Source: Marinomonas profundi (lineage in GTDB: Bacteria; Pseudomonadota; Gammaproteobacteria; Pseudomonadales; Marinomonadaceae). From it: a DNA stretch of 64,000 bases. The translations under genes were made by a program, and so were the position numbers. The notes under the pieces are model-generated. The model did not search any database, was not told the origin of the DNA, and worked only from the letters and a program-made list of their open reading frames with translations. Positions 37,069 through 45,989 of this stretch are shown piece after piece. The stretch's first letter is position 1; each line of letters begins with the position of its first letter. The stretch is from NCBI RefSeq assembly GCF_020694005.1, contig NZ_CP073013.1, positions 3,544,578 to 3,608,577 of the forward strand, written 5' to 3'.

Positions 37069-38451
37069 TTAACGTCTGGTCCAAGTCGTTCCTTCTCGGC
37101 TGTCAAGAAGTTCAATACCTTGAGCGGCTAGCTCATCACGAATTTCATCACTGCGAGCAAAGTTTTTGTCTTTGCGCGCTTGTGTTCTTTCGTCGATCAA
37201 AGCCTGTATTGCCGCTTCATCCAACCCTTCAGACAGCGTACTGTTTTGCATGAAATATTCTGGATCTTGATACAATAAGCCAAGTAAATCCGCCAAAGAA
37301 CATAGCTCAGCCGCTAGCGCTGATGCTTTAGTAAGATCGTCTGTTTTCGCTTTATTTAACTCACGCACCAACTCAAACAGCACAGAAACCGCCAGCGCCG
37401 TATTGAAGTCGTCTTTCATTGCCTCTTCGAATCGCTCAGTGAAGCCAGTCGGCTCAAATGACTCAGCAATGGCTTGCTGACGCAACGCCGTGTAAAGACG
37501 CTCTAGCGCGACTTTGGCGTCCTGCAAACTCTGATCCGAATAATCAATCGCACTGCGATATTGGCTAGACACCATTAAGTAGCGAATGACCTCAGGATTA
37601 AACTTCGCCAATACATCACGCACCGTAAAAAAATTACCTAATGACTTAGACATTTTTTCATTGTTGACGCGAACCGCACCACAATGCATCCAATAGTTCA
37701 CATAGTCTTTGCCTGTCGCCGCTTCTGACTGAGCAATCTCATTTTCATGATGTGGAAATTTAAGATCTGGCCCACCACCATGAATATCGAAATGACTACC
37801 AAGGCAATTAGTCGACATGGCGGAACATTCAATATGCCAACCAGGACGACCATCCCCCCAAGGAGAAGGCCAAGACACCTCACCCGCTTTTGCCTGCTTC
37901 CACAACACAAAATCCGCTGGATGCTCTTTGGCCACTTCAACATCAATACGCGCGCCAGCCAACATATCTTCAAGCTTACGATTATTTAATTTACCGTAAT
38001 CTTTAAATTTCGTGGCTCGATAATACACATCACCAGAACTGCCTTGGTAAGCAAAGCCCTTATCGATAAGCACTTGCACCATATCGATAATTTCTTGCAT
38101 AAACTCAGTGGCTTTAGGTTCACGATCCGGCATTTTATTACCAAGACGTAGCTCATCTTCACGCTGTGCAGCGATCATACGCTCGGTCAAAGACTGAGTT
38201 GATTCGTTATTTTCTTCTGCACGTTTGATAATTTTATCGTCAACATCGGTAATGTTGCGCACATAATGCAGCTCGTAACCTAGGTGACGAATAAAACGCG
38301 AAATCACATCAAAAGAAATCATCGCACGAGCATGACCAATGTGGCAGTAGTCGTATACCGTGTTACCACAGACGTACATGCCCACTTTGCCTTCCACAAT
38401 GGGCTTGAAAATTTCTTTCTTACCACTAAGGGTATTGTAAATCTTCAACAT
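37069..38451 (-). CDS. cysS: Cysteinyl-tRNA synthetase
   Basis: CysS charges tRNA-Cys. The class I motifs appear as HIGHARAMISFD and KMSKSLGNF; zinc ligands include the Cys in YVCGNTVYD and the Cys in ECSAM. Length 460 equals E. coli CysS (461). I start at the ATG at 38451, with AAGGAAA 8 nt before; the longer frame would overlap glnS. The gap from the glnS stop is 4 bp, so glnS-cysS form an operon. Confidence 0.96.
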   Translation of the reverse strand: MLKIYNTLSGKKEIFKPIVEGKVGMYVCGNTVYDYCHIGHARAMISFDVISRFIRHLGYELHYVRNITDVDDKIIKRAEENNESTQSLTERMIAAQREDELRLGNKMPDREPKATEFMQEIIDMVQVLIDKGFAYQGSSGDVYYRATKFKDYGKLNNRKLEDMLAGARIDVEVAKEHPADFVLWKQAKAGEVSWPSPWGDGRPGWHIECSAMSTNCLGSHFDIHGGGPDLKFPHHENEIAQSEAATGKDYVNYWMHCGAVRVNNEKMSKSLGNFFTVRDVLAKFNPEVIRYLMVSSQYRSAIDYSDQSLQDAKVALERLYTALRQQAIAESFEPTGFTERFEEAMKDDFNTALAVSVLFELVRELNKAKTDDLTKASALAAELCSLADLLGLLYQDPEYFMQNSTLSEGLDEAAIQALIDERTQARKDKNFARSDEIRDELAAQGIELLDSREGTTWTRR

Positions 38452-38455
38452 GCGC

Positions 38456-40129
38456 TTAATTTCCTTTTGCTTCGATTTTCGCCCAAGAATCACGTAACGT
38501 CACCGTACGGTTAAACACCATACCGTCTTCTTTCAGATCGCGACAAAAGTAACCTTCGCGCTCAAACTGGAAACCTTGGCCTTTTTCAGACACCAGTAAA
38601 GACGGCTCCACTTTGGCGTTGGTCAATACCGTCAAAGACTCTGAGTTGATAAAATCTAAGAAGGTTTTGTCTTCATAGTTCGCGTCTGGCGCTTCATTAA
38701 CGAACAAACGATCATAAAGATTCACCGTGGCGTCCACCGCATGTTTTGCACTTACCCAATGAATAACACCTTTTGGCTTATAATCTTCAGGGTTCACGCC
38801 AAGGGTGTTTTCATCGTAGCGACAAAGCAGCTCGACCACGTCACCCGCTGCGTTTTTAATCGCTTGATCACAAGTAATTACGTATCCGCCACGTAGGCGA
38901 ACCGCGCCATCCAGCGTCAAGCGCTTCCACTTACGCGGTGGTACTTCAGCAAAATCCGCCGCATCGATATACAAGTCTTTGCTAAACGGCACCTCGCGAG
39001 TACCCGCTGCTTCGTTTTTCGGATGATTACCCACATTGAAGATTTCTTCTTTGTCTGCTGGGTAATTGGTCAAAGTCACCTTAATAGGGTTAAGCACCAC
39101 CATGGCACGATTCGCGCTCGCGTCCAAATCTTCGCGAATAGCATGCTCTAGCATACCCACATCGACCACACTATCGGACTTGGTCACACCAATACGGTCA
39201 CAGAAGTTACGGATAGACAAAGAGGTATAACCACGACGACGCAAGCCAGAAATAGTTGGCATACGCGGATCATCCCAACCATGGACGTGTTTTTCATCCA
39301 CTAACTGTTTTAGCTTACGTTTACTGGTCACGGTGTAATTCAAGTTCAAACGTGCGAATTCAATTTGCTGCGGATGCGCCGTGTTTAATGTCTCTAACAC
39401 CCAATCGTACAATGGACGGTGATCTTGAAATTCCAGCGTACAAACAGAATGAGTAATATCTTCCAACGCATCAGACAAGCAATGCGTGAAGTCATACATT
39501 GGGTAAACACACCACTTGTCACCTGTTTGATGGTGATGCACATGGCGCACACGATAAATAATCGGATCGCGCATGTTAATGTTTGGGCTGGCCATATCTA
39601 TCTTGGCACGCAACACCACTTCGCCGTCTTTGTACTTAGCGTTTTTCATGTCCATGAAAATAGCCATGTTTTCTTCAACGCTACGATCACGATATGGGCT
39701 GTTTTTGCCTGGCTCTTTCAAGGTGCCGCGGTATTCGCGCATTTGCTCGGCATTGAGTTCACAAGCATACGCCTTGCCTGCCTGAATAAGCTGAACGGCA
39801 AAGTCGAATAACTGATCAAAATAGTCAGAGGCAAACTTAGGTTTATCTTTCCACTGAAAACCAAGCCACTCCACATCACGCTTGATAGATTCAATGTATT
39901 CAACGCTTTCTTTCTCAGGGTTAGTGTCATCGAAACGTAGATTACATTGACCATTGTAACGCTGTGCCAAGCCAAAATTCAGGCAGATGGATTTAGCATG
40001 ACCAATGTGTAAATAGCCATTTGGCTCAGGTGGAAAGCGTGTAAGAACCTTACCGCCATGCTTGCCTGATTCGTTATCTTTATCAATGATTTGGGTAATG
40101 AAATTACCTGGTTTAGACGTTTCTGACAT
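38456..40129 (-). CDS. glnS: Glutaminyl-tRNA synthetase
   Basis: GlnS charges tRNA-Gln directly. Class I motifs are [20 protein letters not shown] at the N terminus and VTSKRKL in the KMSKS position, as in E. coli GlnS (MSKR). Anticodon-binding beta barrels follow. The ATG at 40129 ([16 protein letters not shown]) gives 557 residues (E. coli 554); a longer frame starting at 40195 lacks homology. No strong ribosome site is seen before this ATG. It heads the glnS-cysS operon. Confidence 0.96.
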   Translation of the reverse strand: MSETSKPGNFITQIIDKDNESGKHGGKVLTRFPPEPNGYLHIGHAKSICLNFGLAQRYNGQCNLRFDDTNPEKESVEYIESIKRDVEWLGFQWKDKPKFASDYFDQLFDFAVQLIQAGKAYACELNAEQMREYRGTLKEPGKNSPYRDRSVEENMAIFMDMKNAKYKDGEVVLRAKIDMASPNINMRDPIIYRVRHVHHHQTGDKWCVYPMYDFTHCLSDALEDITHSVCTLEFQDHRPLYDWVLETLNTAHPQQIEFARLNLNYTVTSKRKLKQLVDEKHVHGWDDPRMPTISGLRRRGYTSLSIRNFCDRIGVTKSDSVVDVGMLEHAIREDLDASANRAMVVLNPIKVTLTNYPADKEEIFNVGNHPKNEAAGTREVPFSKDLYIDAADFAEVPPRKWKRLTLDGAVRLRGGYVITCDQAIKNAAGDVVELLCRYDENTLGVNPEDYKPKGVIHWVSAKHAVDATVNLYDRLFVNEAPDANYEDKTFLDFINSESLTVLTNAKVEPSLLVSEKGQGFQFEREGYFCRDLKEDGMVFNRTVTLRDSWAKIEAKGN

Positions 40130-40207
40130 GTTTGATGTAAGTCCCGATAAGTGTTGGTCTAACAGTATTGTTACTTTGAGGTCTTTGCACGGCAACAGCG
40201 TTTGCCA

Positions 40208-40378
40208 CTACTCTATTAAAGACGCCACTTTGACCTGCAAGTATATAGTATTTAGGTTTCTATGGGATATTGGAGGGAAACTCTTTTCATGGTTTTTCAA
40301 CTCTTTACTGAGAAAAAACGCTTTAGCCGCCAATAGAAACAATATCAAACAGCCTAGTATCACTGCCTCTTGTGACAT
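40208..40378 (-). CDS. Small single-pass membrane ORF upstream of glnS
   Basis: A 56-codon frame lies in the gap between a LysR gene and glnS. It starts MSQEAVILGCLILFLLAAKA, giving one strong hydrophobic helix (residues 5-23), then a basic, polar tail. AAGGG is 8 nt before the ATG. It is oriented like glnS and ends 78 bp before it. The helix and the ribosome site support a real small gene, but no homologue is recognised and it could be chance. Confidence 0.4.
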   Translation of the reverse strand: MSQEAVILGCLILFLLAAKAFFLSKELKNHEKSFPPISHRNLNTIYLQVKVASLIE

Positions 40379-40505
40379 ACAGCACCCTTTGTATCCCTAC
40401 TTTAGAGACTCATCATGGCCAATCTCCTTTATAACGAAAAAAATACGACATGTTAAGAGCGAAACAATAGCGCTACAAACGTCAAGTATCGTACCTGGCG
40501 TTTTG

Positions 40506-41414
40506 TCAAGATGGACGAACCGACCAGCGTTCTAAAAGAATGTTAATAAACAAATCAGCAGCAGGAGAAACCGATGTTGAACTGCGTTTTACAAGACCAA
40601 TCGAGCGGTCAATCTTCTGCCCTTTGAGCGGTCTAGAAGTGAGCACAGATGCACTACTTAGTGGCATCGCTAGTTTAGGAACAATCGATATCCCCAACCC
40701 CATTTCCACCAAACCCAATGATGTTGAGAGATGCTGCACTTCGTAAAAACTGTTTAACTGCACCTGATCTCTTGCTAAAGATTTGTCTAACAAAATTCGG
40801 TTACCGCTGGCACGCCCAACACTAATAAGTTTATAGGGCTCCATATCAGTCCAAGACACTTCCTCCAATTCACATAACGGATGATCTTTGCGTAAACACA
40901 CCACAAACGGATCGTCTAAAAGCGGAGTAAAGGACACCTCTGGATGCTGAGCAATGGCCATATTTATACCAAAATCCGCATCTCCACGAATAACTGACTC
41001 CAAACCATGATTGGCACTTTCATCTAAAATCTGAATCCGTATACCCGGATAACGCTCGTTAAATACATTAATAACACTCGGCAAAAAATAAAAAGCAGCG
41101 GTAGGAATACAAGCAATAGTGACTTTCCCTTTCTGCTGGGAAGCCATGTCCTTTATCCCTAAAACCGATAATTCAAACTCTTCTACCATGCGTCGAGCTT
41201 TTGGTAAAAACTCTCGCCCTACCGAAGTTAGCCAAGTTTTTCGAGTCGTTCGTTCAAATAATTGAGCCCCCAAAATAGCCTCTAACTTTTGCATTCGCCG
41301 ACTCAAAGCGGGCTGGGATAAAAAGGTCAGTTCCGCAGCGTCATGGAAATTCCCAGTCTCCGCAATGCGTATAAAAATAACCAAATCTTTAAATTCTATC
41401 TGATGCATTGCCAC
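40506..41414 (-). CDS. LysR-family transcriptional regulator
   Basis: This 302-residue LysR protein has an N-terminal HTH (FHDAAELTFLSQPALSRRMQKLE) and an effector domain beginning at KGKVTIACIPTAAFYFLP. It is of the CbbR/CysB-like broad group. It diverges from a PrpF-family isomerase and tripartite tricarboxylate transporter genes, so it probably responds to their substrate. An interrupted dyad in the intergenic region fits a LysR operator. Confidence 0.88.
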   Translation of the reverse strand: MAMHQIEFKDLVIFIRIAETGNFHDAAELTFLSQPALSRRMQKLEAILGAQLFERTTRKTWLTSVGREFLPKARRMVEEFELSVLGIKDMASQQKGKVTIACIPTAAFYFLPSVINVFNERYPGIRIQILDESANHGLESVIRGDADFGINMAIAQHPEVSFTPLLDDPFVVCLRKDHPLCELEEVSWTDMEPYKLISVGRASGNRILLDKSLARDQVQLNSFYEVQHLSTSLGLVEMGLGISIVPKLAMPLSSASVLTSRPLKGQKIDRSIGLVKRSSTSVSPAADLFINILLERWSVRPS

Positions 41415-41420
41415 CTCCTA

Positions 41421-41441
41421 TTGATGCGCCTAACACATCAA
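41421..41441. promoter_or_regulatory. Probable LysR operator upstream of the PrpF/TTT genes
   Basis: TTGATG (41421-41426) and CATCAA (41436-41441) form a 6-bp dyad with a 9-bp spacer containing the T-N11-A pattern. Another TTGATGC half site occurs at 41461-41467. The site is about 90-105 bp upstream of the isomerase start, typical for the recognition site of a divergent LysR regulator. Confidence 0.55.
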
Positions 41442-41527
41442 TTATGGACTATCTTTGCATTTGATGCACGAATATAGAGTGTGAGACTTTAGCTACAAGC
41501 TATTACAACAACAAAGGTTTAATAAGA

Positions 41528-42589
41528 ATGTCACAAACCATATCTTGCATCATAATGCGCGGCGGCACCTCTAGAGGTCCCTACCTGCAAATATCCGACC
41601 TTCCTCAGGATCGGAATGCCTGCGCAGATGTTTTGTTAAAAATCATGGGGTCAGGTCATGAGCTCCAGCTTGATGGCCTTGGTGGAGGAAATAGCCTAAC
41701 AAGTAAAGTCGCCATGGTTGGTGCTTCTACTCACCCCGATGCGGATGTTGACTACCTATTTGCCCAAGTTGGCATACTCGATAGAATCGTTGATTTTGCC
41801 CCAAACTGCGGAAACATGCTTGCTGGTGTTGCGCCTTACGCCATAGAAACTGGCTTATTTCCTGCTAGTGAAGGAACAACGACAGTACGTATTCATAATC
41901 TCAACACCGGAAAGATTATTCATTCAACAGTACAAACCCCTCAAGGCAAAGTAGAATATACCGGCAATACTATTATTAGCGGTACGAACTCACCCGGCGC
42001 CCCAATTCAGTTAACATTTTTGAATGTAGAAGGCGCAAAAACAGGTAAGTTATTACCCACAGGGAGTGCTTTGAACATTATCGATTCTGTAGAAGTTACT
42101 TGTATTGATGCGGCAACACCGGTTGTTTTAATTCAAGCAAGTGATCTTGGAAAAACCGGTTACGAAACACCAGCAGAACTAGATAGTGACATAGAATTCA
42201 TGACCCGTTTAGAGGTTATTCGCCTTCAGGCAGGTGAGCTAATGGGAATGGGCGATGTTTCAAACTCAGTGATACCTAAGCCTATTTTACTTTCTCCAGC
42301 TCGTTTTGATGGAACCATCAATGCTCGCTACTTTGTCCCACATAAATGCCATAAATCATTAGCCGTTACAGGAAGTATCGCTATTGTCACCGCGTGTTGC
42401 CTTCCAGGAACCGTAGCAACAAAGCTCATTGGTAATAAAGACTCCGAGTCCTATTTCACCCTTGAACACCCTTCAGGAAAAATAGAGCTCAGTGCTCAGC
42501 GCAAGGAAGACAATTTATCCGCATTGAATAGCGTCTCGGTAATTCGTACTGCCAGAAAAATACTGTCCGGTACGGTTTATCTAAATTAA
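41528..42589 (+). CDS. PrpF-family isomerase (4-oxalomesaconate tautomerase/aconitate isomerase-like)
   Basis: This 353-residue cytoplasmic protein has the DUF453/PrpF two-domain fold. Key signatures are IIMRGGTSRGPYL near the N terminus, LDGLGGGNSLTSKVAMV with the catalytic-type Lys, APNCGNMLAGVAPYA with a Cys in the active-site loop, and TACCLPGTVA. The MRGGTSRG start and length suit 4-oxalomesaconate tautomerases (GalD) and relatives isomerising tricarboxylates. It is followed by tricarboxylate-transporter genes and preceded by a LysR gene, so it likely starts catabolism of the imported acid. The exact substrate is not settled. Confidence 0.8.
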   Translation: MSQTISCIIMRGGTSRGPYLQISDLPQDRNACADVLLKIMGSGHELQLDGLGGGNSLTSKVAMVGASTHPDADVDYLFAQVGILDRIVDFAPNCGNMLAGVAPYAIETGLFPASEGTTTVRIHNLNTGKIIHSTVQTPQGKVEYTGNTIISGTNSPGAPIQLTFLNVEGAKTGKLLPTGSALNIIDSVEVTCIDAATPVVLIQASDLGKTGYETPAELDSDIEFMTRLEVIRLQAGELMGMGDVSNSVIPKPILLSPARFDGTINARYFVPHKCHKSLAVTGSIAIVTACCLPGTVATKLIGNKDSESYFTLEHPSGKIELSAQRKEDNLSALNSVSVIRTARKILSGTVYLN

Positions 42590-42650
42590 CTCTCAATACA
42601 AAAAATAACGTCCGTATTGAATACCCATAAAAACAAGAAAGGAAAAAAAC

Positions 42651-43736
42651 ATGAAAAAACTTTCTAAGCTCTTAGGCGTTTCCATCTTATCTTTTGGCTG
42701 CCTATTATCTGCTATACCAGCACAAGCACAAGAGACAGAGCTGCCCTCTACTATTAACTGGGCCATCCCATTTGGCGTTGGCGGCGGCACAGATGTATGG
42801 GCTCGCTTTGTCGCTCCGCATTTGACAAAAAACTTACCAGGCAACCCAACAGTGGTGATAAAAAACCAACCTGGTGGTGGTTCAATTACAGGGACCAACC
42901 TGTTTTTTCAACGTGCAAAAAGCAATGGTGAAGATATCCTAGGGACCTCTGCATCAACATTGTACCCATTTATGCTAGGCGATAAGCGTGTTCGCTATAA
43001 CTTTGATAAATGGATCCCACTAATGGCCAGCCCAACCGGCGGTGTTGTCTACGTGCAGCCAAACCTTGGTGTCACGTCTGCTGATGACATAACTAAATTG
43101 GATGGTGTGACCTTACCTTTTGGCTCTCAAAGCCCAACAGGATTGGAGTTGCCCGTATTTCTTGCTTTTGAAATGCTAGAACTTGATATCAAACCTGTTT
43201 TCGGGATGAAAAGCCGTGGCGCTGGTCGTCTTGCTTTCGAACGTGGTGAAGCCAAAATTGACTTTCAAACGTCTTCGGCGTATTTGAGTTCGGTCGTCGA
43301 CCTTGTTGACAATCAAAAAGCCGTACCGCTATTTTCATTAGGCATTCTTAATAATCAGGGCAAAATCGTGAGAGACCCTGCGTTTGCAGATCTTCCCACT
43401 TTTGAAGAAGTCTATGTCAAAAAATTTGGTAAAGAGCCTTCAGGAATGGAGTACACAGCTTATAAAAAATTCTTAGCTGCTGGCTTTGCTTTCCAAAAAG
43501 TTATTTTTATTCCAGCAGACACACCAAACGATATCATTAATGCCTACCAAAGCGCCGTAAGAACGATGCTAAAAGATCCTACTTTTATCAAGGATTCTGA
43601 AGTACAAGTAGGGCCATACGAAAACATTGTAGGGATTGACGCAGCTCAATACTTGAGTGAAGCGATTGCTGTTTCCCCTGAGTTATATGCTTGGATTTCT
43701 TCTTGGCTAAAATCAAAATTTGATTACACGCTGTAA
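42651..43736 (+). CDS. tctC: Tripartite tricarboxylate transporter substrate-binding protein (TctC/Bug)
   Basis: This periplasmic receptor captures the carboxylate for the TctAB permease. It has a 25-residue signal peptide ending AQAQE, the family motif VGGGTDVWAR near residue 47, and the NQPGGGS loop (IKNQPGGGSITG), both part of the carboxylate site. Length 361 is slightly above the usual Bug size (320-330). AAAGGA lies before the ATG. It is 23 bp upstream of the permease gene. Confidence 0.88.
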   Translation: MKKLSKLLGVSILSFGCLLSAIPAQAQETELPSTINWAIPFGVGGGTDVWARFVAPHLTKNLPGNPTVVIKNQPGGGSITGTNLFFQRAKSNGEDILGTSASTLYPFMLGDKRVRYNFDKWIPLMASPTGGVVYVQPNLGVTSADDITKLDGVTLPFGSQSPTGLELPVFLAFEMLELDIKPVFGMKSRGAGRLAFERGEAKIDFQTSSAYLSSVVDLVDNQKAVPLFSLGILNNQGKIVRDPAFADLPTFEEVYVKKFGKEPSGMEYTAYKKFLAAGFAFQKVIFIPADTPNDIINAYQSAVRTMLKDPTFIKDSEVQVGPYENIVGIDAAQYLSEAIAVSPELYAWISSWLKSKFDYTL

Positions 43737-43759
43737 TTTTGTAGCAGGAGTTATTGTTA

Positions 43760-45724
43760 ATGATTGAGTTCCTCAGCGCCCTAGATCAAATACTATCGAT
43801 CACCCACCTCACTTACCTAATAGCAGGTGTACTGGTTGGCCTAGTCGTCGGTATCATTCCCGGACTAGGCGGCATCGCCGGCATGTCTTTACTCTTACCC
43901 TTTTTGTATGGAATGGAACCTTCCGTTGGTCTTGGGATGTTGATGGGACTTGTTGCTGTCATCCCTACAGGCGATACATTTACCTCGGTTTTAATGGGCA
44001 TCCCAGGATCAAGCTCATCGCAAGCCACTGTCATGGATGGTTTTCCTTTAGCTAAAAAAGGCCAAGCTGCACGCGCACTATCCGCTGCTTTCTTATCATC
44101 CATGATAGGCGGTGTAGTTGGTGCTGTCGTATTGAGTGTCTTTATACTCGTCGCTCGTCCTGTTGTTTTAGCATTTTCCTCCGCAGAGCTTTTTATGCTC
44201 ACACTGTTAGGGTTAAGCGTTGTTGCTGCTCTTTCTGGTGGCAATGTATACAAAGGATTAGCAGCGTGTGGCTTTGGCCTTTTAGTCGGAGCCATTGGCG
44301 GAGCGCCCGCAACAGGAGAGTTTCGCTTTACGCTAGACATTGATTACCTTTACGATGGCATTCCACTCGTTGTGGTTGGTTTAGGTATTTTTGCTTTACC
44401 TGAAATAATCAGTCTATTAGTAAAAAACAGTGCTATCGCCTCTTCACCAAATAAGCTTGGTCATGGTTTAAAACAAGGGTTTAAAGATGTATTCCAAAAC
44501 CTTCCACTCGTTGGTAAATCGTCCATATTTGGCAGTTTAATTGGAGCCATTCCTGGACTTGGTGGCTCTGTGGTCGATTGGATGACATATAGCTTTGCCA
44601 TCAATTCTAGTAAAGACTCATCCCAATTTGGAAAAGGTGATATTCGTGGTGTCATCGCGCCTGAATCTGCCAATAACGCCTGCGCATCAGGAAGTATGAT
44701 TCCGACCATTTTATTCGGTGTTCCAGGCTCAGGTGCGGCGGCAGTTTTTCTAGGCGGTATGCTATTGCTTGGTATTCAACCCGGCGTGTCAATGATATCA
44801 ACTCACCTTGACCTGACGTACACGATTATTTGGTCGCTTGCTCTTGCCAACATTCTCGGCGCAATATTCTGTATTTGCTTTACACGCCCAATATCACTGC
44901 TGACCTACATAAAATTTTCAATACTGACGCCAATCATCTTAACCTTAATACTTTTTGCCGCCTATCAGGCAACACGTAGCCTAGGTGACTTTATTCTACT
45001 AGGCGTTGTGGCCACGCTTGGCATCATGATGAAAGGTGCCAATTGGCCTAGACCCGCATTTTTAATTGGTTTTGTCTTGTCTTCAGGAGCCGAAAACTAC
45101 TTTTTCCAAAGTATTCAATTTTATGGCTACGATTGGTTTTTGCGTCCGGGTGTTATCACTATTGCCGCACTCATCATTGTTGGTTTTGTGCTACCTCCCA
45201 TTCTGAAGAGAAGAAAACAGAAAATGAAGCCAGAACAACTCGCACAAGACAAAGAGCAAAACAGTATGACCAAGACTGTCTCTTGGACAGATTGGGGAAT
45301 CATCGCTGTTATGGGAGGCTCTGCTACCTATGCTCTTATTAATATCTGGGATGCCTCGACGTTAACAAAGGCCTTCCCCATCATAGCCATTACAATTGTC
45401 TTGTTTTCTATTGTCATGATTGTCAGCAAATACATTAGAGAGAAACACACTAAGGTGTCATCAGATCTCGCCATGAATCTGGTATACATAGTAGGCTTCT
45501 TTTTCATTGCATATGGCTATTATTTGTTTGGCTTTATTTCAACGACATTTGTGTTTTCTCTCTTATTTTTGAGATTTCTAGCAAAAGCGTCTTATGTAAA
45601 GTCGACGACCATCGCTATTGGCTTGGTCATTTTCTTAGTCACCATGGGTAGAGTGATGAATGTAGACTTTCCCGAAGGTCTTTTTGACCCTTACCTTTTA
45701 AGTGCAATAAAAACCGTTATCTAG
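43760..45724 (+). CDS. tctA: Tripartite tricarboxylate transporter permease, TctA-TctB fusion
   Basis: The first about 500 residues form a TctA permease (VGIIPGLGGIAGMSLLLPF; IPTGDTFTSVLMGIPGSSSSQATVMDG; VIAPESANNACASGSMIPT), normally a separate protein of about 500 residues. A charged linker (KRRKQKMKPEQLAQDKEQNS) leads to four more helices resembling the small subunit TctB. The total is 654 residues. The start is the ATG at 43760 with CAGGAG upstream. No separate tctB gene is present, which supports the fusion. Confidence 0.87.
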   Translation: MIEFLSALDQILSITHLTYLIAGVLVGLVVGIIPGLGGIAGMSLLLPFLYGMEPSVGLGMLMGLVAVIPTGDTFTSVLMGIPGSSSSQATVMDGFPLAKKGQAARALSAAFLSSMIGGVVGAVVLSVFILVARPVVLAFSSAELFMLTLLGLSVVAALSGGNVYKGLAACGFGLLVGAIGGAPATGEFRFTLDIDYLYDGIPLVVVGLGIFALPEIISLLVKNSAIASSPNKLGHGLKQGFKDVFQNLPLVGKSSIFGSLIGAIPGLGGSVVDWMTYSFAINSSKDSSQFGKGDIRGVIAPESANNACASGSMIPTILFGVPGSGAAAVFLGGMLLLGIQPGVSMISTHLDLTYTIIWSLALANILGAIFCICFTRPISLLTYIKFSILTPIILTLILFAAYQATRSLGDFILLGVVATLGIMMKGANWPRPAFLIGFVLSSGAENYFFQSIQFYGYDWFLRPGVITIAALIIVGFVLPPILKRRKQKMKPEQLAQDKEQNSMTKTVSWTDWGIIAVMGGSATYALINIWDASTLTKAFPIIAITIVLFSIVMIVSKYIREKHTKVSSDLAMNLVYIVGFFFIAYGYYLFGFISTTFVFSLLFLRFLAKASYVKSTTIAIGLVIFLVTMGRVMNVDFPEGLFDPYLLSAIKTVI

Positions 45725-45758
45725 CCACGTCTGTTCTTACCTAAGCGTTTTAACGTTG

Positions 45759-45795
45759 AATCCCGTTACTCATTTATTGTAGCGGGATTTTTTTT
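45759..45795 (+). terminator. Terminator after the TTT operon
   Basis: AATCCCGTTAC (45759-45769) pairs with GTAGCGGGATT (45779-45789) with one GU pair, followed by a T run. It closes the PrpF-TctC-TctAB transcript. Confidence 0.85.
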
Positions 45796-45861
45796 CATTA
45801 CTCGTTACTTACAAATGGATCTCATTGTTTTTTCATGCTAAATTCGCCCAACTATGGTGCA

Positions 45862-45882
45862 CTTTGTACGCAATATACAAAG
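45862..45882. promoter_or_regulatory. Inverted repeat upstream of the AGCS symporter gene
   Basis: CTTTGTA (45862-45868) and TACAAAG (45876-45882) are perfectly complementary across a 7-bp spacer, 108 bp before the symporter ATG. The sequence just after is AT-rich with a repeated GCATAAT. It looks like an operator, but no regulator gene is adjacent. I see no glycine riboswitch here. Confidence 0.4.
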
Positions 45883-45989
45883 CGCATAATTGTATATTTG
45901 GCATAATAATTGCTTTATATCTAGTGACACCCTAGTTAATCATAACAACAAAATAGAGCTCACAGAGCTCATCTTATCGAGGACTATTT

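Noticed and set aside
45725-45989. Possible glycine riboswitch before the AGCS symporter
   Set aside because: Such riboswitches often precede AGCS genes, but I could not find the conserved aptamer core; only a terminator and a dyad are seen.
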